From: Helcobacillus massiliensis
Lineage (GTDB): Bacteria; Actinomycetota; Actinomycetes; Actinomycetales; Dermabacteraceae
Assembly: GCF_014191425.1 (NCBI RefSeq)
Contig: NZ_JACHWP010000001.1
Span: forward strand, 434,001-498,000
Direction of reading: 5' to 3'
DNA: 64,000 nt
Notes under the pieces: generated by a model
Databases searched by the model: none
What the model was told of the DNA's origin: nothing
The model's input: the letters and a program-made list of their open reading frames with translations, nothing else
Translations under genes and position numbers: made by a program
Part shown: positions 58,333 through 64,000 of the stretch, piece by piece
Numbering within the stretch: the stretch's first letter is position 1
Layout of the letters: every line of letters starts with the position of its first letter

Positions 58333-61300
58333 ATGGCTGATGCACACCCGCACACTGATGAACCCTCGTCGACCAGCGTCTCGAGCGTTCCGCCCCGACG
58401 CCGTCGCCGAGCAGCCGGCAGCGCAGCCGGCGCGCCTCAGGTGAGCAGCCCCGCCCCTGACCAGGACTCGAGCCCCCGCACCACTGCCGCCGCTCCCGCC
58501 GCCTCCAGCGTCGTGTCCGATGCGGCACCCGTGAACTTCCGCCAGCGCCGCCGCGCCGCTGCCGCCTCCGCGCCAGCGGACTCGGCCGCCCCGGCCGACG
58601 GCCCCGCCACGCGCACCCGCGCCGCCTCCCCGGCGAAGGCGGAGAAGAGCAGCACCAGCGCCCGCACGTCGGCGAAGGATACGAAGGGTGCATCGACGGA
58701 TGCGCCGAAGGAAGCTCCGAAGGACGCCGCTGAGGTGCTCGCCGCTGAGCCGAAGCGCGCCGGTTCTCGCCGCGCAGAGCGTGCGGAGCGCGCCGAGGAG
58801 GACCGCCGCACCGCGCGCAGCCGTCGCCGTTCCCGCCGCAGCAGCGAGGCTGATGATTCGACCCCGTCGGCCGATTCCGATCAGAACGACCCCAGCAGCC
58901 AGAGCGACCAGCAGGAGGAGCCGAGCCCTCGCCGCCGCAGCCGCCGCTCGGAGAGCGCTGATGGCTCTGAGCGCAGCTCGCGTCGCCGCTCGCACCGATC
59001 CTCCAGCGACGACCGCACCGAGGACGCGCCCGCTGAGGCCGCAGACGCCCCGCGCGACCAGAACGACCGCGATCAGGGCGAGCGCAATCAGGGTGTGGCC
59101 GATGACCTGCAGGCCCTGCGCGAGTCCGCTCCGGAGCCGAAGCGTCAGCGCCGCGCCGCCGCCGACACCGCCGACTTCGCGAACCTCCTCTTCCAGGCAC
59201 CGACGCCGAGCGACGAGGACCAGGACGATGAGCCGCAGTTCGATGCGAACGGCGTGGAGATCAGCTCCGCTCTGAGCTTCGACGCCCCCGACCTCGAGGC
59301 CGCCCGCGCAGAGGCGGAGCGTCGTCGCGAAGAGTCGCGTCGTCGCCGCGCCGAGCAGGCGCAGCGCAGCCGTGACGAGGCCGATGAGGACGATGACGAC
59401 GTCAACGACGGTGACTCCGACGACTCCGATGACGACGATTCGGAGGGCTCGCGCTCCTCGTCCCGCCGCCGTCGCCGCCGCGGGGGCCGTGGTCGGCGCG
59501 GCCGGGGCCGCGGTGACGATGATCAGCGCAGCTCCGGAGACGACCAGTCCTCGGATGACGACGACAGCGACGATGACGACTCCTCGGAGGAGGAGCAGCC
59601 CTCGAGCAGCCGTCGCCGTCGTCGCCGTCGCCGCTCCTCGGGTTCCAGCGGTGAGCCGGAGTCGGACGATCCGCCGAACACGGTGGTGCGCGTGCGCGAA
59701 GCCCGCGACGAGGTTCGAGCCGTCAAGGGCTCGACCCGCCTGGAGGCGAAGCGCCAGCGCCGCCGCGAGGGCCGTGAGTCCGGCCGTCGCCGCCACTCCA
59801 TCACCGAGGCGGAGTTCCTGGCCCGCCGCGAGTCCGTCAAGCGCTCCATGATCGTGCGCGAGCGCCCGGGCCGCACCCAGATCGCCGTGCTCGAGGACAA
59901 CATCCTCGTGGAGCACTACGTGGCGCAGAAGTCGCAGACCTCGATGGTCGGCAACGTGTACATCGGCAAGGTGCAGAACGTGCTGCCGTCGATGGAGGCC
60001 GCCTTCATCGACATCGGCAAGGGCCGCAACGCCGTGCTGTACGCCGGTGAGGTCAACTGGGACGCCGCTGGACTCGACGGTCAGCCGCGCCGCATCGAAC
60101 TGGCCCTCAAGCCGGGCGACCCTGTGCTGGTGCAGGTCACCAAGGACCCGATCGGCCACAAGGGCGCCCGCCTGACCTCGCAGATCTCCCTGCCGGGCCG
60201 CTACCTGGTGTTCGTGCCGGGCGGTTCCATGACCGGCATCTCCCGCAAGCTGCCGGAGAACGAGCGCGCCCGCCTGAAGAAGCTGCTGAAGACCATCGTG
60301 CCGAAGGACGCGGGCGTGATCGTCCGCACTGCCGCTGAGGGCGCAACGGATGAGGAGCTGACGCGGGACGTCGAGCGTCTGCAGAAGCAGTGGGAGAAGA
60401 TCGAGAAGACCCGCAAGTCGAAGAACGCCCCGGCTGCGCTGTCCACCGAACCGGACCTGGCGATCCGCGTGGTCCGCGACATCTTCAACGAAGACTTCAC
60501 CTCGCTGATCGTCGAGGGTGAGAGCGTGTACCAGGAGGTGCACGAGTACCTCTCCAACGTGGCGCCGGACCTGCTGGACCGCGTCACCAAGCACGTCGGT
60601 GACCGCGACTCGTTCGCCAAGCACCGCGTGGACGAGCAGCTGATGAAGGCGATGGACCGCAAGGTCTACCTGCCCTCCGGTGGTTCGCTCGTCATCGACC
60701 GCACCGAGGCCATGACCGTGGTGGACGTCAACACCGGCAAGTTCACCGGCGGTGCCGGCGGCTCGCTGGAGGAGACCGTCACCAAGAACAACCTGGAGGC
60801 GGCGGAGGAGATCGTCCGTCAGCTGCGTCTGCGCGACACCGGCGGCATCATCGTCATCGACTTCATCGACATGGTGCTCGAATCCAACCGCGACCTCGTC
60901 ATGCGCCGCCTCATCGAATGCCTCTCCCGTGACCGCACCAAGCACCAGGTGGCGGAGGTGACCTCCCTCGGCCTCGTGCAGATGACCCGTAAGCGGGTGG
61001 GCGCCGGCCTCGTGGAGACCTTCTCCTCGACCTGTGACAGCTGCAACGGCCGCGGCGTGATCATCGACCTCGACGGTCACCAGCACCAGGAGGCTCCCGC
61101 GTTCGAGGACGACTCCAACCGTCGTGGGCGCCGCGGGCGCGGCAAGCGCGGTGGTCGTGACTCCGGCGGCAGTGCGAACGGCAACGGTGGTCGCGGCTCC
61201 AAGCAGAGCGCGCCGACGGAGGCCGACGCTGAGCAGGCCCTTGCCGATGCGGACGCCAAGCGCGAAGCCGCAGCTGAGCGCGCTCGTGACGCCGTGCAGG

Positions 61301-61545
61301 AGATCGTGGACCAGAAGAACAGCAGCGACGTCCAGGTCCTGGAGCAGGACCAGAAGTCGCGCGACCTCGCCCGCGCCACGATCGCCTCGATCGCGGCCGC
61401 GACCGCGAAGGACGATCACCATCACCCGGAGGTGACGGTGGACGGCCAGGTCATCAGCCTCGACCAGGAGGGTGAGCCGGAGCAGGCCCCGTCGGCTCAG
61501 GATGACCCGCAGAGTGCACTGGACCTCACGGCCGAGGAGGACTGA
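58333..61545 (+). CDS. rne: Ribonuclease E/G family endoribonuclease
   Basis: This 1070-residue protein is the main mRNA-decay and rRNA-processing endonuclease. The catalytic core lies in the middle: S1 domain GNVYIGKVQNVLPSMEAAFID near residue 545, DNase I-like domain with VDVNTGKFTGG and IIVIDFIDM (catalytic Asp pair, about 800-845), and the zinc-link cysteines in CDSCNGRG near 900. It is flanked by about 500 N-terminal residues rich in Ala/Ser/Arg/Asp, including alternating acidic runs and Arg runs (about residues 350-440), and about 160 C-terminal disordered residues, the actinobacterial plan. Start: ATG at 58333 after AAGGAG; a GTG 27 bp upstream lies before the ribosome binding site. 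Confidence 0.95.
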   Translation: MADAHPHTDEPSSTSVSSVPPRRRRRAAGSAAGAPQVSSPAPDQDSSPRTTAAAPAASSVVSDAAPVNFRQRRRAAAASAPADSAAPADGPATRTRAASPAKAEKSSTSARTSAKDTKGASTDAPKEAPKDAAEVLAAEPKRAGSRRAERAERAEEDRRTARSRRRSRRSSEADDSTPSADSDQNDPSSQSDQQEEPSPRRRSRRSESADGSERSSRRRSHRSSSDDRTEDAPAEAADAPRDQNDRDQGERNQGVADDLQALRESAPEPKRQRRAAADTADFANLLFQAPTPSDEDQDDEPQFDANGVEISSALSFDAPDLEAARAEAERRREESRRRRAEQAQRSRDEADEDDDDVNDGDSDDSDDDDSEGSRSSSRRRRRRGGRGRRGRGRGDDDQRSSGDDQSSDDDDSDDDDSSEEEQPSSSRRRRRRRRSSGSSGEPESDDPPNTVVRVREARDEVRAVKGSTRLEAKRQRRREGRESGRRRHSITEAEFLARRESVKRSMIVRERPGRTQIAVLEDNILVEHYVAQKSQTSMVGNVYIGKVQNVLPSMEAAFIDIGKGRNAVLYAGEVNWDAAGLDGQPRRIELALKPGDPVLVQVTKDPIGHKGARLTSQISLPGRYLVFVPGGSMTGISRKLPENERARLKKLLKTIVPKDAGVIVRTAAEGATDEELTRDVERLQKQWEKIEKTRKSKNAPAALSTEPDLAIRVVRDIFNEDFTSLIVEGESVYQEVHEYLSNVAPDLLDRVTKHVGDRDSFAKHRVDEQLMKAMDRKVYLPSGGSLVIDRTEAMTVVDVNTGKFTGGAGGSLEETVTKNNLEAAEEIVRQLRLRDTGGIIVIDFIDMVLESNRDLVMRRLIECLSRDRTKHQVAEVTSLGLVQMTRKRVGAGLVETFSSTCDSCNGRGVIIDLDGHQHQEAPAFEDDSNRRGRRGRGKRGGRDSGGSANGNGGRGSKQSAPTEADAEQALADADAKREAAAERARDAVQEIVDQKNSSDVQVLEQDQKSRDLARATIASIAAATAKDDHHHPEVTVDGQVISLDQEGEPEQAPSAQDDPQSALDLTAEED

Positions 61546-61565
61546 CGTCGCCGGCCGGCCGACGT
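61545..61565 (+). terminator. Weak hairpin at the rne stop
   Basis: ACGTCG and CGACGT flank a self-complementary CCGGCCGGC centre, overlapping the rne stop codon. No T tract follows; termination is uncertain. Confidence 0.3.
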
Positions 61566-61620
61566 GACCAAAGCCACCGGGCTCGGATGTGCTCTGAGCC
61601 CCATGGGGGTGCGTGTTCTG

Positions 61621-61650
61621 TTGACCGGCCTGTGTGCGCTCTCGTATTCT
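61621..61650 (+). promoter_or_regulatory. rplU-rpmA promoter
   Basis: TTGACC (61621-61626) and TATTCT (61645-61650) with an 18-bp spacer form the best -35/-10 pair in the window, as expected for a ribosomal protein operon. The transcript would start near 61657. Confidence 0.75.
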
Positions 61651-61656
61651 GTACGC

Positions 61657-61799
61657 CGGTGCTTTTCCAGCACCAGGTGTGCGCATCTCCCGATCTCCGC
61701 CCGAGTTCCGGCTCGTCCTGAGCCCTCTGGGCGGGGGCTTGCGGTCTGAGATGCCAGGCCACAACAGCTTTGTGTCAGCAAGTAGGAAAGAGTAGAGAC
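61657..61799 (+). promoter_or_regulatory. rplU 5' leader with hairpin
   Basis: The predicted leader of about 143 nt begins almost at once with a hairpin GGTGCT-TTTCC-AGCACC (61658-61674), followed by a GC-rich section and AGGAAAGAG before the GTG. Its length suggests ribosomal-protein feedback control, but no known leader family was recognised. Confidence 0.4.
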
Positions 61800-62108
61800 G
61801 TGGTGTACGCAATCGTCCGCGCAGGCGGTCGTCAGGAGAAGGTGTCGGTCGGTGACACCATCGTGATCAACCGCGTTGCAGGCGAGGCGGGCGACAGCGT
61901 TGAATTCGCTCCGGTCCTCCTCGTTGACGGCGACAAGGTCACCTCCTCCAAGGACGACCTCGCCAACGTGAAGGTCACTGCCGAGATCGTTGAGGACCTC
62001 CGCGGTCCGAAGATCCGCATCCTCCGTTACAAGAACAAGACCGGCTACAAGAAGCGCCAGGGCCACCGTCAGGAACTGACCCGGCTCAAGGTCACGAAGA
62101 TCGCCTGA
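61800..62108 (+). CDS. rplU: 50S ribosomal protein L21
   Basis: The 102-residue protein reads [20 protein letters not shown] at its start and ends [22 protein letters not shown], with the L21 signature [20 protein letters not shown] near the C-terminus. Start: GTG at 61800, chosen because AGGAAAGAG precedes it and L21 proteins begin M-Y-A-I; in-frame codons further upstream are not part of the family. It heads the rplU-rpmA operon. Confidence 0.96.
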   Translation: MVYAIVRAGGRQEKVSVGDTIVINRVAGEAGDSVEFAPVLLVDGDKVTSSKDDLANVKVTAEIVEDLRGPKIRILRYKNKTGYKKRQGHRQELTRLKVTKIA

Positions 62109-62144
62109 TCGGCGATCCGATAATCGAGAGAAGGTAACTGACTC

Positions 62145-62399
62145 ATGGCATCGAAGAAGGGCGTCAGCTCATCCAAGAACGGCCGCGACTCGAACGCACA
62201 GCGCCTCGGCGTGAAGCGCTTCGGCGGCCAGGACGTGCTCGCAGGCGAGATCCTCGTCCGCCAGCGCGGCACCAAGTTCCACCCCGGCAGCGGTGTGGGC
62301 AAGGGCAAGGACGACACGCTGTTCGCGCTCACCGCGGGCACCGTCGAGTTCGGCCGTCAGCGCGACCGCAAGGTCGTCAGCGTCGTCGCCTCTGCCTGA
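62145..62399 (+). CDS. rpmA: 50S ribosomal protein L27
   Basis: The 84-residue protein has [21 protein letters not shown] at its N-terminus, which reaches the peptidyl transferase centre, and the signature [21 protein letters not shown]. Start: ATG after GAGAAGG. It follows rplU by 36 bp and is closed by a strong terminator, ahead of obg in the usual rplU-rpmA-obg order. Confidence 0.97.
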   Translation: MASKKGVSSSKNGRDSNAQRLGVKRFGGQDVLAGEILVRQRGTKFHPGSGVGKGKDDTLFALTAGTVEFGRQRDRKVVSVVASA

Positions 62400-62426
62400 T
62401 CGGCACACGCGACCGAAAAGCATCCG

Positions 62427-62461
62427 AAGCGAGGAGCGGGTTTCAATCCCGCTCCTCGCTT
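62427..62461 (+). terminator. Terminator after rpmA
   Basis: AAGCGAGGAGCGGG and CCCGCTCCTCGCTT form a perfect 14-bp stem around TTTCAAT, followed by CTTCTG. Confidence 0.9.
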
Positions 62462-62492
62462 CTTCTGTGCGGGCGTCCTCTGAGCGCCCGCC

Positions 62493-62498
62493 TACACT
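62493..62498 (+). promoter_or_regulatory. -10 box of the obg promoter
   Basis: TACACT is 36 nt before the obg ATG; the short implied leader contains AGGGGAGA as ribosome binding site. With the rpmA terminator just upstream, obg is probably transcribed separately. Confidence 0.5.
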
Positions 62499-62533
62499 GA
62501 ACGCACACGCAACCAGGCACTTAGGGGAGATCC

Positions 62534-64000
62534 ATGGCGACCTTCATCGACCGAGCAGTCATCCACGTCACCGGCGGTGACGGCGGTGACGGTGCCGCCT
62601 CCATCCGCCGCGAGAAGTTCAAGCCCCTGGGCGGCCCGGACGGTGCCGACGGCGGCAACGGCGGTGACGTGATCCTCGAAGTGGACCGCAACATCACCAC
62701 CCTCATGGACTTCCACCACCTGCCGCATCGCCGCGCTGAATCGGGCGGCTTCGGCAAGGGCGACAACCGCGAGGGCAGGAACGGTGAGGACCTGGTGCTG
62801 CGCATCCCCGACGGCACCGTGCTGAAGACCCGCGACGGCGAGCTCATCGCCGACCTCGTCGGCGTGGGCACCCGCTTCGTCGCGGCCCGCGGCGGCAAGG
62901 GCGGTCTCGGCAACACCTCGCTCGCGTCGGCGAAGCGCAAGGCCCCCGGGTTCGCACTGCTGGGCGAGCCCGGTGAGGAGCGCACGCTTGTGCTCGAGCT
63001 GAAGTCCATCGCGGACGTCGCCCTCGTCGGGTACCCGTCGGCCGGGAAGTCCTCGCTGATCGCTGCGATGAGCTCCGCCCGTCCGAAGATCGCGGACTAC
63101 CCGTTCACCACGCTGCAGCCGAATCTCGGTGTGGTGCAGGAGCAGCAGTTCCGCTTCACGATGGCGGATGTCCCGGGCCTGATCCCCGGCGCGTCCGAGG
63201 GCAAGGGCCTGGGCCTGGCGTTCCTGCGGCACATCGAGCGCTGCCACGTGCTGGTGCATGTGCTGGATGCGGCGTCGATGGAGTCGGACCGCAATCCTGT
63301 TGATGACTTCCGAACCATCGAGAACGAACTGCGGCAGTACGCCGCCTCCCTGGACAAGGAGAGCGCTGTTGAGGGGATGCCGCCGCTGATGGAGCGCCCC
63401 GGTGTCATCGTCCTCAACAAGACGGACCTGCCGGACGGCGTGGACATGTCCGAGATGGTGATGGGCGAGCTGGAGAAGACGGGGATGCCGATCTTCCAGG
63501 TGTCCGCCGTGTCCCACAAGGGCCTGAGGGAACTGGCACTGGCGCTCGGTTCTATGGTGGAGAAGGCCCGTGCGGCCGTCCCGGAACCCGAGGACGAGGA
63601 GCGTGAGGTCGTCACGCTGAAGCCGCGGATGCGAGGACGCAAGGAGAAGGACTTCACGATCGAGAAGGAGCAGTACGCTGGGCACTACGCCTTCCGGATC
63701 GTGGGCGACAAGCCCGAGCGGTGGGTGCGCCAGACCCAGTTCTCCAACGACGAAGCCGTCGGCTTCCTCGCCGATCGCCTCAACAACCTCGGTGTCGAGG
63801 ACGAACTGTTCAAGGTGGGGGCGAAGGCCGGCGACACGGTCGTCATCGGCCCCGGCGAGGACGCGATCGTGTTCGACTGGGAGCCGACGATGCTGGGCGG
63901 AGCCGAGCACCTCGGTGCCCGCGGAACCGACCTGCGCTTCGAGGAGTCCAGCCGTCCTACCCGTGCCGAGAAGCGCGAGGTGAAGCGGGTGCGGACTCAG
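62534..64000 (+). CDS. obg: GTPase Obg/CgtA, 3' truncated by window edge
   Basis: Obg is an essential GTPase of late 50S ribosome assembly and stress signalling. The frame is open from the ATG at 62534 to the last base (489 codons, no stop). It shows the glycine-rich Obg fold ([34 protein letters not shown]), the G domain with G1 [10 protein letters not shown] near residue 166, G3 [16 protein letters not shown] and G4 NKTDLPDG, and the actinobacterial C-terminal OCT domain ([25 protein letters not shown]). Only a short tail is missing. The P-loop codons contain one copy of the CCCGTCGGCC motif. Confidence 0.96.
   Translation, partial: MATFIDRAVIHVTGGDGGDGAASIRREKFKPLGGPDGADGGNGGDVILEVDRNITTLMDFHHLPHRRAESGGFGKGDNREGRNGEDLVLRIPDGTVLKTRDGELIADLVGVGTRFVAARGGKGGLGNTSLASAKRKAPGFALLGEPGEERTLVLELKSIADVALVGYPSAGKSSLIAAMSSARPKIADYPFTTLQPNLGVVQEQQFRFTMADVPGLIPGASEGKGLGLAFLRHIERCHVLVHVLDAASMESDRNPVDDFRTIENELRQYAASLDKESAVEGMPPLMERPGVIVLNKTDLPDGVDMSEMVMGELEKTGMPIFQVSAVSHKGLRELALALGSMVEKARAAVPEPEDEEREVVTLKPRMRGRKEKDFTIEKEQYAGHYAFRIVGDKPERWVRQTQFSNDEAVGFLADRLNNLGVEDELFKVGAKAGDTVVIGPGEDAIVFDWEPTMLGGAEHLGARGTDLRFEESSRPTRAEKREVKRVRTQ

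Noticed and set aside
57959-59200. Possible N-terminal extension of cydA by some 400 codons
   Set aside because: The extension is Arg/Gly/Ser/Pro-rich and runs antisense to rne, whereas CydA proteins begin with the ALDFARWQFG helix immediately after the ATG at 57958, which has a good ribosome binding site.
59380-59660. Tandem DNA repeat within rne
   Set aside because: The region is compositionally repetitive (Asp and Arg codons) but lacks a fixed repeat unit; it is better described as low-complexity coding sequence.
58036-61812. 1258-codon minus-strand open frame opposite rne
   Set aside because: Low-complexity Leu/Val/Ala/Arg product created by reading the repetitive Asp/Arg codons of rne backwards; no family features.

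Overview
The window is chromosomal DNA of a high-GC Gram-positive bacterium, almost certainly an actinobacterium. The evidence is very high G+C with C/G-ending codons, frequent GTG starts, short gene gaps with many ATGA/GTGA overlaps, and actinobacterial gene orders and families: ligA-gatCAB, IclR regulator divergent from leuCD, a DUF3516 helicase, DUF3515, and RNase E/G with its catalytic core in the middle of a long disordered protein. A Micrococcales member (for example the Dermabacteraceae/Brachybacterium group) is my best guess, inferred from overall style and not proven. No prophage, plasmid or CRISPR signal is visible; the only mobile element is one IS110-family insertion sequence.

Layout. 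1-6.7 kb: the end of an oxidoreductase gene, ligA, then gatC-gatA-gatB. 6.9-8.6 kb: a sodium/alanine symporter. 8.6-22.5 kb: a branched-chain amino acid block (ilvD, ilvBN, ilvC, leuB, ilvE, cimA) with serA and an orphan Tat lipoprotein, split by the IS110 element; ilvB is preceded by a 13-codon leader peptide and an attenuator. 22.6-28.8 kb, minus strand: an aminotransferase coupled to a cysteine-poor ArsD-like protein, a DUF3516 helicase, a HAD phosphatase and a conserved protein. 28.9-32.6 kb: an FAH-family protein, gltX, tRNA-Gln, two tRNA-Glu genes and a universal stress protein. 32.6-35.5 kb: IclR regulator and leuCD. 35.6-49.8 kb: envelope, translation and repair genes (murA, DUF2867-like, gpsA, ddl, thiL, rpmB, recG, rsmD, coaD, DUF177, rnc, mutM), interrupted by a DUF3515 lipoprotein and a divergent EamA exporter/LysR pair. 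49.8-58 kb: a DevR/DevS-like two-component system whose kinase gene is the last gene of a cydABDC operon. 58.3 kb to the end: rne, rplU, rpmA and a truncated obg.

How the genes work together. GatCAB, GluRS, tRNA-Gln and tRNA-Glu together describe the indirect route to Gln-tRNA(Gln). CimA, LeuBCD, IlvBNCDE and the IclR regulator give nearly the whole valine/leucine/isoleucine pathway, with a threonine-independent entry to isoleucine. The cyd genes build a high-affinity quinol oxidase; the linked cytosolic sensor kinase and response regulator are plausible redox or oxygen controllers of it.

Themes across the window. (1) At least a dozen genes have a TAnnnT-like -10 hexamer ending 6-7 nt before the start codon, the signature of leaderless mRNAs. 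(2) A short motif, CCCGTCGGCC, occurs about 26 times on both strands, far more than base composition predicts, and is absent from the IS. (3) The IS110 5' non-coding region looks like a bridge-RNA gene and shares a 10-nt sequence with the element's right end. All counts were made by eye.
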